The translations under genes and the position numbers were made by a program. From JAPHTQ01 sp050288165 (GTDB lineage Bacteria; Pseudomonadota; Gammaproteobacteria; Thiohalomonadales; Thiohalomonadaceae), in the NCBI GenBank assembly GCA_050288165.1, contig JBNKDG010000009.1, positions 62,001 through 126,000 on the forward strand: a stretch of DNA of 64,000 nucleotides. Direction: 5' to 3'. Under the pieces are notes generated by a model. That model searched no databases, was not told the DNA's origin, and saw only the letters and a program-made list of their open reading frames with translations. Each line of letters begins with the position of its first letter. The stretch's first letter is position 1. Of the stretch, positions 1-8,757 are shown piece after piece.

Positions 1-180
1 AATTGCCCCATCTACCCGGTGCGTATCGAAGGGATTCGCGCCCAGGGGGGGATATTCATGCCGGTGTTGTTGCGTGCCCGTGCGCGACTGACCAATCGAC
101 CGAAACTCGAGTGCGCCGATCTCGCACCGCGTGAATGCCTGCATGAACTGGAGCAATTGCTTGCTCCAGCAAAAGATTAG
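1..180 (+). CDS. C-terminal end of an unidentified protein (partial)
   Basis: Frame 1 is open from the window edge to a TAG at 178-180, giving the last 59 residues of a protein whose start lies outside. The visible part contains YPVRIEG and a basic stretch rich in Leu and Arg (PVLLRARARL). PVRIEG resembles the last conserved block of PlsC-type acyltransferases, but this is too little to name it. The stop overlaps the stop of the convergent sensor kinase by two bases (TAA on the minus strand at 177-179), so the two genes are tightly packed tail to tail. Confidence 0.5.
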   Translation, partial: NCPIYPVRIEGIRAQGGIFMPVLLRARARLTNRPKLECADLAPRECLHELEQLLAPAKD

Positions 181-1559
181 CGGCGCAGGAAGTGGACGGT
201 CACTTCCAGTCCGCCCAGTTCTGATTTCCCCAGAGAAACGTCCGCGCGATTGAGTTCGGCGATACGCTGCACGATGGAGAGACCGAGTCCGCTGCCTTCG
301 GTTTTCTGCCCGGCGAGACGATAGAAGCGATCGAAGATGCGTCCGTGTTCGCTCTCGGGGATACCGGGGCCGCTGTCGCCGACGTGCAGTTCGATGCTGT
401 TGTCGGCGCACTGCACCAGCCGTACGCTGATGCGGCCGTTTTCCGGGGTATAGCGAATCGCGTTGTCGAGCAGGTTGCGCAACAGAATCTCCAGGCTCTC
501 CTGCATGCCGGTGAGCACGGTAACGCCATCCACATCGAGTTCCAGTTCGATCTTTTTGTTCGCAGCATGCGGCACATAGTTGGCCATCATCTCTTCGCAG
601 AGACGGTCCAGACGAACTTCCCTGTGCAGCGCGCTGCTGGTCTCGGGATCAACCCGTGCCATGGTCAACAGTTGTTCCACCAGACGAGAGGCACGTTCGA
701 CACCTTCCAGCAATTTATCCAGCGCCTGATTACGCTCATCACTGTTGTTGCTGCGTTTGGCCACCTGGGCCTGAATCTTCAGCGCCGCCAGTGGGGTGCG
801 CAGTTCATGGGCGGCATCGGCGGTGAAGCGGCGTTCGCTGTCGAAGGCGCGGGAGAGACGAAGGAACAGTCGATTGAGCGCTTCGACCAGGGGCATGATC
901 TCGCAGGGTGCATCGCGGTCATCCACCGCTTCCAGGCTGCTGGGTGAGCGATTGGAGACGTTTCTGGCAAGAATATTCAGCGGCCGCATCGTCTGGTTGA
1001 CGCCGAGCAGGATCAGCAGCGCCAGTAGTGGCAGCAGGAACAGGATCGGTAGGCCAATGCGCAGGGCGACGGTATCGGTCAGTTCACCGCGGATCGCCAG
1101 CGCCTCACCGATCTTCACCATGAAGCCATCTTCCGGATCGAGCAGGGAGAAGACTCGCCACTCCTCGCCGTCGATGATTTCGGTACTGTAGCCGTTTTCC
1201 AGTGTATTAAGCAGGGTTTCCGGTGCATTGAAGGAACGCATCATCAGTGTGTGTTCAGGTTCCTGCCACAACTGATAGGACATTTTGTGTTCGTATTCGT
1301 GACCCGCCGCAGAGAAGCGGGTGTCGCCACTGAAGTGGATATGGGTGTTGCCGACAAAGCGTCGGGTGTCGCTCAACTCGGCCAGCTCATGTCCGGCGAC
1401 GGAGAGCAGGGTTCGCGCGGTCTGCGCCATCTGCGCATCGAACAGTTCGCCGATCTCGTGACGGGTGTCGCTGTAGTTGAGCCAGGCACTGAACAGCCAG
1501 ATCACTGCGGTGATCGACAGCAGGATAATGAGCAGGCGGCGGCGGAGCGAACTTCTCAT
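177..1559 (-). CDS. QseC/PmrB-like sensor histidine kinase
   Basis: A 460-residue inner-membrane sensor kinase. It has TM1 at about residues 9-27, a periplasmic sensor of about 135 residues, TM2 at about 165-187, a HAMP-like linker, a HisKA domain with the phospho-acceptor His251 in AAHELRTPLAAL, an N box with RNLLDNAIRY near 361-370, and G boxes DSGPGI (395-400) and GSGLGLSIV (422-430). The H-box sequence and length match the QseC/PmrB/TctE group of OmpR-linked kinases. The ATG overlaps the end of the upstream regulator gene by 4 bp, so the pair is translationally coupled and almost certainly cognate. The signal sensed cannot be deduced; the periplasmic domain has no recognised ligand motif. 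Confidence 0.93.
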   Translation of the reverse strand: MRSSLRRRLLIILLSITAVIWLFSAWLNYSDTRHEIGELFDAQMAQTARTLLSVAGHELAELSDTRRFVGNTHIHFSGDTRFSAAGHEYEHKMSYQLWQEPEHTLMMRSFNAPETLLNTLENGYSTEIIDGEEWRVFSLLDPEDGFMVKIGEALAIRGELTDTVALRIGLPILFLLPLLALLILLGVNQTMRPLNILARNVSNRSPSSLEAVDDRDAPCEIMPLVEALNRLFLRLSRAFDSERRFTADAAHELRTPLAALKIQAQVAKRSNNSDERNQALDKLLEGVERASRLVEQLLTMARVDPETSSALHREVRLDRLCEEMMANYVPHAANKKIELELDVDGVTVLTGMQESLEILLRNLLDNAIRYTPENGRISVRLVQCADNSIELHVGDSGPGIPESEHGRIFDRFYRLAGQKTEGSGLGLSIVQRIAELNRADVSLGKSELGGLEVTVHFLRR

Positions 1560-2215
1560 ACGGGATCGATGATGTAGCCGACGCCGCGAATGGTGCGGAT
1601 CAGATCAGCGCCCAGTTTCTTGCGCAGGTGGTGGACGTAAACTTCGATGGCGTTGCTTTCCACTTCGCCATCCCAGGAGTAGAGCCCCTCTTCCAGGCGG
1701 CCGCGTGACATCACCTTGCCGGTGTTGCTGAGCAGCAGGTGCAGTACCGCATATTCACGCGGTGAGATATCGATTTTTTCGCCGCTCTTGCTGACGCTGT
1801 GCGCCGCCGGGTCGAGGACGATATCGCCGTGGAGGATCTCGCTGCTGGCGCGGCCACTGCTGCGGCGCAACAGGGCGCGCAGACGGGCGGAGAGTTCATC
1901 GAGATCGAAGGGTTTGAGCATGTAGTCGTCGGCCCCGGTATCCAGTCCTGCTACCCGGTCGCTGACTGCGTCACGGGCGGTGAGGATCAGTACCGGCAGG
2001 CTGGAACCCTGCGAACGCAGCCGCTTGAGGATATCCAGTCCCGATTTGTCGGGCAGGCCGAGATCCAGAATCATCAGGTCGTACTGTTCGCTCTGCAGCG
2101 CCATTTCCGCGGTGCGGGCCTCGGTAAACCAGTCGACGCTATAGTCTTCCTGGCGCAGGCCGGCACGAATGCCGTCGCCGATCAGCGGGTCGTCTTCTAC
2201 CAGTAGCAGGCGCAT
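1556..2215 (-). CDS. QseB/PmrA-like OmpR-family response regulator
   Basis: 219 residues: an N-terminal receiver with the acidic pair EDD at 7-9, the phosphorylated Asp51 in LILDLGLP and the Lys of LKPFD, followed by a winged-helix DNA-binding domain ending in TIRGVGYIIDPV. It is the first gene of the minus-strand pair and is coupled to the kinase. Family members such as QseB, PmrA and TctD activate envelope, metal or transport genes. No target site is identifiable here. The promoter must lie in the 372 bp between this start and clpB, which also holds the interspersed repeat. Confidence 0.93.
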   Translation of the reverse strand: MRLLLVEDDPLIGDGIRAGLRQEDYSVDWFTEARTAEMALQSEQYDLMILDLGLPDKSGLDILKRLRSQGSSLPVLILTARDAVSDRVAGLDTGADDYMLKPFDLDELSARLRALLRRSSGRASSEILHGDIVLDPAAHSVSKSGEKIDISPREYAVLHLLLSNTGKVMSRGRLEEGLYSWDGEVESNAIEVYVHHLRKKLGADLIRTIRGVGYIIDPV

Positions 2216-2367
2216 GATTCTTTACCCTTAATGGTTGATCCGGAACAGAATAACCCGGATTTAGCGGGGCAACTATGACCGCAGAGCATTAAACAGGGCT
2301 TAACATGTACCGATATATTGCTAGGGTTAGGCAGATCGGGGAAAGAATGATAACCCTGCCAGGCGTG

Positions 2368-2394
2368 CTTGAATTGATTCGGTCCGGCCATATT
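2368..2394 (+). promoter_or_regulatory. putative sigma-32 (heat-shock) promoter for clpB
   Basis: CTTGAA at 2368-2373 is followed after 14 bp by CCATATT at 2388-2394. This resembles the RpoH consensus (CTTGAA, 11-16 bp, CCCCAT-T) with a partly matched -10. clpB is a classical sigma-32 target. The promoter would give a leader of about 180 nt that contains the whole interspersed palindromic repeat. Judged by eye only. Confidence 0.4.
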
Positions 2395-2395
2395 C

Positions 2396-2540
2396 TAAAA
2401 GCTAACTCAAAATGGTTCTCGCACCTTGATACGGCGTTGCAAAGCCTACTGCGGTGCTCATTTACTACCGGTAAACTCTGCTCCTCGCAGACTTTGCGCC
2501 TTGTCTCCAGGCACGAGCCCTCATTTTGAGATAGCTTTTA
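2396..2540. repeat. interspersed palindromic repeat, copy A (~145 bp)
   Basis: The ends form imperfect inverted repeats: TAAAAGCTAACTCAAAATG at the left against the reverse complement of CATTTTGAGATAGCTTTTA at the right, with one mismatch in 19. The centre holds TTTAC-TACCG-GTAAA, and the arms also partly pair, so the whole unit could fold as one long hairpin. A second copy lies at 47247-47396. The core from GCGTTGCAAAG through the CGCAGACTTTGCGCCTTG block is nearly identical in both copies. No coding capacity fits. It behaves like a REP- or MITE-type intergenic element. Confidence 0.85.
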
Positions 2541-2587
2541 TCCAGTCGGTAACTGATTAACCACTGATTTTTGGAGGGGAAAACCCG

Positions 2588-5179
2588 ATGCGAATGGACA
2601 AACTGACCACCCGTTTCCAGATGGCGCTGGCCGATGCCCAGAGCCTGGCGTTGGGACGGGATCACCAGTTTATCGAACCGGCACACATCATGACCGCGCT
2701 GCTCGATCAGGAGGGCGGCAGTGTCCGCCAGCTGCTCTCCCAGTCCGGGGTCAACGTCAACGCATTGCGCTCGCAACTGGGCGAGGCGCTGGAACGCCTG
2801 CCTTCAGTCGAGGGGGCGGGTGGCGAAGTTCATGTCTCTAACGAATCGGCCCGCCTGCTCAACCTGACCGATAAACTGGCGCAGCAGCGTAAGGACGCCT
2901 ACATCTCCAGCGAGCTGTTCGTGCTGGCGGCGGTGGACGACAAGGGGCAACTGGGCGACATGCTGCGTGCGACCGGCGCCAACAAGACGGCGCTGGAAAA
3001 AGCCATCGACGCCCTGCGCGGCGGTCAGAAGGTGGATGACCCCAACGCCGAGGAGCAGCGCCAGGCGCTGGAAAAATATACCGTCGACCTCACAGAACGG
3101 GCCGAGCAGGGCAAGCTCGATCCGGTGATCGGCCGTGACGACGAGATCCGTCGTGCGGTGCAAGTGCTGCAGCGCCGCACCAAGAACAATCCGGTGCTGA
3201 TCGGCGAACCCGGCGTAGGCAAGACCGCCATCGTCGAGGGGCTGGCGCAGCGCATTGTCAACGGCGAGGTGCCGGAGGGGCTCAAGGGCAAGCGACTGCT
3301 GTCGCTGGATATGGGTTCACTGATCGCCGGGGCCAAATTTCGCGGCGAGTTCGAGGAGCGACTCAAGGCTGTACTCAACGATCTTTCCAAACAGGAAGGG
3401 CAGATCATCCTCTTTATCGATGAGATCCACACCATGGTCGGCGCCGGCAAGGCCGAAGGCTCCATGGACGCGGGCAACATGCTCAAGCCTGCCCTGGCCC
3501 GTGGCGAACTGCACTGCATCGGCGCCACTACCCTGGATGAATACCGCCAGTACATCGAAAAAGATGCCGCACTGGAACGTCGTTTCCAGAAGGTGCTGGT
3601 GGACGAGCCGAGCGTGGAAGACACCATTGCCATCCTGCGCGGCCTGAAGGAAAAGTATGAAGTCCACCACGGGGTGCAGATCACCGATCCGGCCATCGTT
3701 GCCGCGGCCACGTTGTCACATCGATATATCAGTGACCGCCAACTACCGGACAAGGCGATCGATCTGGTGGACGAAGCGGCCTCCCGCATCCGCATGGAGA
3801 TCGACTCCAAGCCGGAGGATATGGACCGTCTCGATCGCCGCCTGATTCAGTTAAAGATCGAACGCGAAGCGTTGGCAAAGGAGTCCGATGAAGCGTCGAA
3901 GAAGCGTCTTGATCAGTTGAACGACGAAATAGCCCGTCTGGAAAGTGAATACGGCGAACTGGAAACGGTGTGGAAGGCGGAGAAAGCGGCGCTGCAGGAC
4001 AGCCAGCATGTGAAAGAGGAGCTGGACCGTGCCCGCCAGGAGCTGGAGACGGCGCGCCGCGCCGGGGATCTGGCGCGCATGTCGGAACTGCAATATGGCC
4101 GCATTCCCGATCTGGAAAAATCCCTGGAGATGGCCGAGGCGGCGGAGCAGCAGGAGACCCATCTGTTGCGCAACAAAGTAACCGATGAAGAGATCGCCGA
4201 GGTGGTTTCCAAATGGACCGGTATTCCTGTCTCCAAAATGCTCGAGGGGGAGCGTGACAAGTTGTTGCGTATGGAAGATGAGTTGCACAAGCGGGTGATC
4301 GGTCAGGATGAGGCGATTCGTGCCGTCTCCGATGCCATCCGCCGTTCCCGTGCAGGGCTCTCCGATCCCAATCGTCCTAATGGTTCCTTCCTGTTCCTCG
4401 GACCTACCGGGGTGGGCAAGACCGAGCTGTGTAAGGCGCTGGCCTCGTTCCTCTTCGATACCGAAGAGGCGATGGTGCGCATCGATATGTCGGAGTTTAT
4501 GGAGAAGCACTCGGTGGCTCGACTGATCGGCGCGCCTCCCGGTTACGTCGGTTACGAGGAGGGTGGCTACCTGACCGAAACGGTTCGGCGCAAGCCCTAT
4601 TCGGTGATCCTGATGGATGAGGTGGAGAAGGCGCATCCCGATGTGTTCAACATTCTGTTGCAGGTACTCGACGACGGTCGTCTCACCGATGGTCACGGTC
4701 GCACCGTCGATTTCCGCAACACAGTGATCGTCATGACCTCCAACCTCGGTTCCCAGGCGATTCAGGAGATGGCTGGGGACGAGAACTATGAGCAGATCAA
4801 AGAGACGGTGATGCAGGTAGTCGGTCAGCACTTCCGTCCCGAGTTTATCAACCGCGTTGATGAAGTCGTTGTGTTCCACCCACTGATGAAGGAGCAGATC
4901 CGCGCCATCGCCGATATTCAGATCGATTATCTGCGCAAACGTCTGCTGGAACGCGATATGGGACTGGAGTTGACCACCGCTGCGCTGGACAAGCTGGGTG
5001 AGGCTGGTTTTGATCCGGTCTACGGCGCGCGACCGCTGAAACGTGCCATTCAGCAGCGCATTGAAAACCCGCTGGCTCAGGCGATTCTCAGCGGCAAGTT
5101 CCTGCCGGGCGATCACATTCTGGTGGACGTCGAGGGTGGTGAGATGAGTTTCGCCAAGGGCAGACAGTCAGCAGCATAA
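2588..5179 (+). CDS. clpB: ATP-dependent disaggregase ClpB
   Basis: 863 residues, the normal ClpB length. The Hsp104/ClpB hexamer extracts polypeptides from aggregates together with DnaK. Visible parts are the N-terminal Clp repeat domain (1-145), NBD1 with Walker A GEPGVGKT (206-213) and Walker B ILFIDEIH, the long coiled-coil middle domain characteristic of ClpB (about 400-530), NBD2 with Walker A GPTGVGKT and the GYVGYEEGG pore loop, and the C-terminal D2-small domain. The start MRMDKLTTRF aligns with the usual ClpB N-terminus and follows GGAGGGG at a good distance. A sigma-32-like promoter and a palindromic repeat precede it, and a GC hairpin follows it. Confidence 0.98.
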   Translation: MRMDKLTTRFQMALADAQSLALGRDHQFIEPAHIMTALLDQEGGSVRQLLSQSGVNVNALRSQLGEALERLPSVEGAGGEVHVSNESARLLNLTDKLAQQRKDAYISSELFVLAAVDDKGQLGDMLRATGANKTALEKAIDALRGGQKVDDPNAEEQRQALEKYTVDLTERAEQGKLDPVIGRDDEIRRAVQVLQRRTKNNPVLIGEPGVGKTAIVEGLAQRIVNGEVPEGLKGKRLLSLDMGSLIAGAKFRGEFEERLKAVLNDLSKQEGQIILFIDEIHTMVGAGKAEGSMDAGNMLKPALARGELHCIGATTLDEYRQYIEKDAALERRFQKVLVDEPSVEDTIAILRGLKEKYEVHHGVQITDPAIVAAATLSHRYISDRQLPDKAIDLVDEAASRIRMEIDSKPEDMDRLDRRLIQLKIEREALAKESDEASKKRLDQLNDEIARLESEYGELETVWKAEKAALQDSQHVKEELDRARQELETARRAGDLARMSELQYGRIPDLEKSLEMAEAAEQQETHLLRNKVTDEEIAEVVSKWTGIPVSKMLEGERDKLLRMEDELHKRVIGQDEAIRAVSDAIRRSRAGLSDPNRPNGSFLFLGPTGVGKTELCKALASFLFDTEEAMVRIDMSEFMEKHSVARLIGAPPGYVGYEEGGYLTETVRRKPYSVILMDEVEKAHPDVFNILLQVLDDGRLTDGHGRTVDFRNTVIVMTSNLGSQAIQEMAGDENYEQIKETVMQVVGQHFRPEFINRVDEVVVFHPLMKEQIRAIADIQIDYLRKRLLERDMGLELTTAALDKLGEAGFDPVYGARPLKRAIQQRIENPLAQAILSGKFLPGDHILVDVEGGEMSFAKGRQSAA

Positions 5180-5193
5180 AGCGGCGCATGATT

Positions 5194-5213
5194 GAGCCGG
5201 GTTCGCCCGGCTC
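5194..5213 (+). terminator. GC hairpin after clpB
   Basis: GAGCCGGG-TTCG-CCCGGCTC is a perfect 8-bp stem closed by a stable TTCG-type tetraloop, 15 bp after the clpB stop. No T-run follows, so it may act as a weak terminator or an mRNA 3-prime stabiliser. Confidence 0.55.
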
Positions 5214-5235
5214 CTGCAACAGAAGGGAGGCTGGG

Positions 5236-5574
5236 ATGGTAGTGATGAGGCGATCGGCATGGTTGCTGTTTCTGTTTGTCGCTGTGGTCAACGCCGAGGA
5301 GTCTGCGCCCGCGACAAAGACCGTCGAGGCGCCCGAAGCGGTGAAGGCATTGATTAGCAGTCGTTGTCAGCCATGCCATATTGAACTGCGGATCAAGCCG
5401 TCACTACTGTTGAACAGCAACAAATGGTTTCGACTGAGCGGGAAGGATTTTGAGGTGGAGCGTAGGGTTTTTCTTGAGGCGCCACCGCACTCAATGCCGA
5501 TGGGTCAGTTGCTTGATGAAAGCGAGCGTGAGCTGTTGCGCAACTGGTTCGCGCAGTTACACAAGGCGCTTTAA
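5236..5574 (+). CDS. small secreted monohaem c-type cytochrome
   Basis: 112 residues. The start at 5236 is chosen because AGAAGGGAGG lies just upstream and the peptide then begins with a clear Sec signal (MVVMRRSAWLLFLFVAVVNA, then EES). The mature part carries one haem motif CQPCH and a downstream Met (SMPMG) that could be the sixth ligand, as in small class I cytochromes. It would be a periplasmic electron carrier. Nothing in the neighbourhood names a partner; the hydrogenase operon starts 1.2 kb downstream but is separated by a prenyltransferase. Only about 75 nt separate it from the next gene. Confidence 0.8.
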   Translation: MVVMRRSAWLLFLFVAVVNAEESAPATKTVEAPEAVKALISSRCQPCHIELRIKPSLLLNSNKWFRLSGKDFEVERRVFLEAPPHSMPMGQLLDESERELLRNWFAQLHKAL

Positions 5575-5648
5575 TCGTTAGCTTTGTTTTTTCTCCTGGC
5601 TGCTGGCATGATGCTTTGACACCACTGTGAGCAACCAAGAAGAAGCAG

Positions 5649-6605
5649 ATGACACAGAACGTCGCCGTTGCAGCTATCGAACCCAGCCCGGAGCGGCTGA
5701 CCAATCCACTCAAGCGCTACTTCCTTGCTACCCGTCCCCCGTTTCTTCTCGCCAGTCTGGTGCCCAGCCTGATCGGTCTGGCTACCGCCGCGGCCAGCGG
5801 TGTGACCATCAATGCGCTGCTGGCAATCTGTACCGTGCTCGGCGCGGTACTGTTTCATGCTGCCGCCAACGTACTGAATGATTATTACGATGCCTTAAAC
5901 GGTACCGACGACTGCAACACCCAGCGACTTTACCCTTTTACCGGTGGCAGCCGTTTTATCCAAAACGGGGTGCTGAGCAAACAGCAGACCGCGCGCTTTG
6001 GTTTCGCCCTGCTCGGTGCAGGGATATTGCTTGGCCTCTACCTGCTGCAGCATAGCGATCGCGGGCTGTTCTTCATCGGACTGCTCGGCACCTTTATCGC
6101 CTGGGCCTATTCGGCACCACCGCTGTCACTCAACAGTCGCGGACTGGGCGAACTCTGTATCGCCACCGCTTTCGGTCTGTTGATTATCGTCGGTGCCGAC
6201 TATGTACAACGTGGCGAGTTTTCATTCTTTCCCCTGTTGCTGGCGGTACCTTATGGGCTGCTGACCAGCAATCTTCTCTATATTAATCAGTTCCCTGATC
6301 GTGAAGCGGATGAAAAGGCGGGCAAGCATCATCTGGTGGTCCGCCTGGGCGCACAGAAAGGTCGCTGGGGTTATCTGCTATTGCTGCTGGTTGCCAATCT
6401 CTGGTTGCTCGGTCTGGTGCTTTCAGGTCTGGTTACCCCATGGGCCCTGCTGGCCCTGCTGGCCGCCCCCATCGGCGTGAAAGCAGCCCTACATCTGTTG
6501 CACCATGCACATCAGCCTGAGCAACTGGCTCCTGCCATCCGCATGACCATTGCCTCGTTGCTGCTGCACGGTCTACTACTCTCTCTCGGCTTAGTGCTGG
6601 CCTGA
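5649..6605 (+). CDS. UbiA-family prenyltransferase (MenA-like)
   Basis: 318 residues and strongly hydrophobic, with about eight predicted membrane helices. The Mg-prenyl diphosphate site is NDYYD (residues 77-81) followed by ALNGTDD, and the second aspartate-rich motif is FPDREADEKAGKHHL. The N-terminal RPPFLLASLVPSLIGL and the NDYYDALNGTD form are typical of the 1,4-dihydroxy-2-naphthoate prenyltransferase (MenA) branch rather than UbiA proper. The product would be a lipid quinone, but no other menaquinone gene is in view and the substrate is not certain. Its position just before the membrane hydrogenase operon may be coincidence or may reflect quinone supply. Confidence 0.85.
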   Translation: MTQNVAVAAIEPSPERLTNPLKRYFLATRPPFLLASLVPSLIGLATAAASGVTINALLAICTVLGAVLFHAAANVLNDYYDALNGTDDCNTQRLYPFTGGSRFIQNGVLSKQQTARFGFALLGAGILLGLYLLQHSDRGLFFIGLLGTFIAWAYSAPPLSLNSRGLGELCIATAFGLLIIVGADYVQRGEFSFFPLLLAVPYGLLTSNLLYINQFPDREADEKAGKHHLVVRLGAQKGRWGYLLLLLVANLWLLGLVLSGLVTPWALLALLAAPIGVKAALHLLHHAHQPEQLAPAIRMTIASLLLHGLLLSLGLVLA

Positions 6606-6781
6606 TTCGACGCCCAAATTGGCCGTTTTGTGAACACAGCGGCAAATCCTGTTCTCATCATCACAGGTCGTGGCAGGTTCAGAGAATGGTGACTATGATT
6701 TGTGGAGTCAGGTGCGGGCCGTAGTTCTACTACAGTGCTGCACCACCCCCATAGACAAAAAACCAAAGGCGGGGAGGACCC

Positions 6782-7255
6782 ATGAGGAGGAGAACCGTAG
6801 TGCTCGGTATCGGCAATACCCTTCTGACCGATGAGGGTGTTGGCGTGCATGTCATTGAGCGTCTGCGTCAGGAGTACCCCGATTCTGACATGGTTGAATT
6901 TGTCGATGGCGGTACCCTCAGTTTCACCCTGGCCGATGTGATGGCCGGCACCGATCAATTAATCATCGTCGATGCTGCTGAACTCGATTCCCCTCCCGGC
7001 AGTGTCTCCCTGTTTGAGAACGAAGCGCTCGACGAGTATCTCGGTCGCGGCAAACGTCGCAGCGTGCACGAAGTCGGGTTGCTCGATCTGCTTGCCATTA
7101 CCCATCTTACCGGTGACCTTCCGGCGCGCCGCGCACTGATTGGTATTCAACCGCAAAAAGTCGATTGGGGTGAGCATCCCAGTCCAGCGGTCGCGGCTGC
7201 GATTCCCCAGGCCTGCGACATGACCCGCGAACTGATCAGGACGTGGCAACAATGA
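6782..7255 (+). CDS. [NiFe]-hydrogenase maturation endopeptidase (HupD/HyaD type)
   Basis: 157 residues. These proteases remove the C-terminal tail of the hydrogenase large subunit after nickel insertion. The nickel-sensing ligands known from HybD are all present: Glu18 in GIGNTLLTDEGVG, Asp64 in IIVDAAELD and His96 in VHEVGLLD. It is the first gene of the Isp-type operon and overlaps the next gene by ATGA. GGGGAGGACCC precedes the ATG. The predicted substrate is the large subunit encoded at 10818-12563, which keeps a cleavable tail. A separate protease serves the group 3b enzyme, as expected from the one-protease-one-hydrogenase rule. Confidence 0.93.
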   Translation: MRRRTVVLGIGNTLLTDEGVGVHVIERLRQEYPDSDMVEFVDGGTLSFTLADVMAGTDQLIIVDAAELDSPPGSVSLFENEALDEYLGRGKRRSVHEVGLLDLLAITHLTGDLPARRALIGIQPQKVDWGEHPSPAVAAAIPQACDMTRELIRTWQQ

Positions 7256-7668
7256 GCGCGCTGTCGAATATCGGTATCGCGGTGATCGAAACGGCTGAGG
7301 CAAGTAATGCGCAGGCATTGCTGCGCGAGCTGGAAAACCATCTGCAACGTCTGATCGAAACCGGTGAAACGGCACGTATCGATCTCGGCACTTTGCCGCT
7401 CAATCCTGCCGATTTTGAATTGCTGGAACAGGTGCTGGGTCACGGTGAAGTGATCGCATCGGTGGAGAGCATGGGGGTTAGCGAAATTAGCGACACCGCG
7501 ATACCCGGTATCTGGCGTATCGAATACTACAACAGTGAAGAGGCGTTGGTGGCGGAGTACATCGAAGTGACTCGTTGTCCGGAACTGCTACTGACACCAA
7601 TGGAAGAGATGCAAGAGAGTCCTTCGTTGCTACGTGCAGCGATAGCCCGCTCCGACCAAGGGGAGTAA
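7252..7668 (+). CDS. HupH/HyaF C-terminal-domain hydrogenase accessory protein
   Basis: 138 residues from an ATG that overlaps the protease stop (ATGA). It matches only the C-terminal domain of HupH/HyaF-type proteins, with the characteristic block TAIPGIWRIEYYN followed by AEYIEVTRCPELLL. Full-length HupH is about twice this size, so this is a single-domain form, not a truncation: it has its own coupled start and stop and no remnant of the other domain upstream. HupH/HyaF proteins act on the hydrogenase small subunit and its FeS clusters during maturation. A paralogue lies at 18497-18958 next to the other hydrogenase. Confidence 0.85.
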   Translation: MSALSNIGIAVIETAEASNAQALLRELENHLQRLIETGETARIDLGTLPLNPADFELLEQVLGHGEVIASVESMGVSEISDTAIPGIWRIEYYNSEEALVAEYIEVTRCPELLLTPMEEMQESPSLLRAAIARSDQGE

Positions 7669-7670
7669 AG

Positions 7671-8756
7671 ATGAAAGACGAAACCATGCTCGACCTGCTC
7701 AAGCGCCAGGGAGTGACCCGGCGCGGCTTTATGCAATTTTGCGCCGCTACGGCATCGATGTTGGCATTGCCGCCATCGATGGCAGCAGTGATCGCCGATG
7801 CGATGGCCAAGACTCGGCGACCGACGGTGATCTGGCTCTCCTTCCAGGAGTGTACAGGCTGCACCGAGTCGTTGACCCGCGCACACGCCTCCTCGGTGGA
7901 GACGCTGATCTTCGATGCGATTTCACTCGATTATCATGAGACGCTGCAGGCCGCTGCCGGTAGTGCCGCCGAAGAGGCGCGTGCACAGGCGATGAAAGAT
8001 TCCTGGGGCAGCTATCTGGTACTGGTGGACGGTTCCATCTCCACCAACGACAACGGTGTTTATTCCGTCGGGGCGGGCAAGAGCAATCTGGAAACCCTGA
8101 AAGAGGTGGCGGCAGGGGCTGCGGCCATCGTCTCCATCGGTACCTGTGCCTCCTATGGTGGTCTGCCCTACGCCAATCCGAATCCGACCGGTGCGGTACC
8201 GGTGAGTGACATCATTAAAGACAAGCCAATTATCAATGTGCCCGGTTGTCCGCCGATCCCGGTGGTGATGACCGGCGTGCTGACCCACTACCTCACCTTC
8301 GGCACGATACCTGAACTCGATTCACTGGGCCGACCCAAGGCATTCTTTGGCGATGCAATTCATGACCGTTGCTATCGCCGTCCGTTCTACGACAAGGGGC
8401 TGTTCGCCAAAACCTTCGACGACGAGGGCGCACGTAACGGCTGGTGTCTGTTCGAACTGGGCTGCAAGGGGCCAGTGACCCACAGCGTCTGCGCCACCAC
8501 CAAGTGGAATCAGGGTACCAGCTTCCCAATCCAGTCGGGCCATGGCTGTCTCGGCTGTACCGAGCCCAACTTCTGGGATGCTGGCAGTTTCTATCAGCCG
8601 CTCTCCACACCACTGGGTAATGTAGCGAAAGCGGCGGGTGTTGCGGTCGCGGCGGGTGCTGCCACCGGTATCGCGATCGGTCTGGCGAATCGCAGTAAAA
8701 AAGCCAGGGCGAAGAAGCAGCATCAAGTTACCACCATCGACGACCTGGAGATCTGA
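7671..8756 (+). CDS. hynS: Isp-type [NiFe]-hydrogenase small subunit with Tat signal
   Basis: 361 residues from ATG 7671, 2 bp after the previous stop, with GGGGAG as ribosome site. The N-terminus carries a twin-arginine signal (TRRGFMQF, residues 16-23) and a hydrophobic stretch, so the folded heterodimer is exported. Cysteines of the proximal cluster appear in ECTGCTESL, and later cysteine-containing blocks (CASYGGLP, NVPGCPPIP, CLGCTEPNFWD) fit the three-cluster relay. A C-terminal hydrophobic helix (VAVAAGAATGIAIGL) then a basic tail would anchor it in the membrane. The order protease, hupH-like, small subunit, isp1, isp2, large subunit matches HynS-Isp1-Isp2-HynL of purple sulfur bacteria (group 1e). 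Confidence 0.95.
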   Translation: MKDETMLDLLKRQGVTRRGFMQFCAATASMLALPPSMAAVIADAMAKTRRPTVIWLSFQECTGCTESLTRAHASSVETLIFDAISLDYHETLQAAAGSAAEEARAQAMKDSWGSYLVLVDGSISTNDNGVYSVGAGKSNLETLKEVAAGAAAIVSIGTCASYGGLPYANPNPTGAVPVSDIIKDKPIINVPGCPPIPVVMTGVLTHYLTFGTIPELDSLGRPKAFFGDAIHDRCYRRPFYDKGLFAKTFDDEGARNGWCLFELGCKGPVTHSVCATTKWNQGTSFPIQSGHGCLGCTEPNFWDAGSFYQPLSTPLGNVAKAAGVAVAAGAATGIAIGLANRSKKARAKKQHQVTTIDDLEI

Positions 8757-8757
8757 T

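Noticed and set aside
2305..2529. 74-codon open frame upstream of clpB
   Set aside because: It is almost entirely the palindromic repeat read in one frame; the other copy is not open in the equivalent frame.
6606..6781. Search for a sigma-54 or FNR site upstream of the Isp hydrogenase operon
   Set aside because: No TGGCAC-N5-TTGC or TTGAT-N4-ATCAA match was found.
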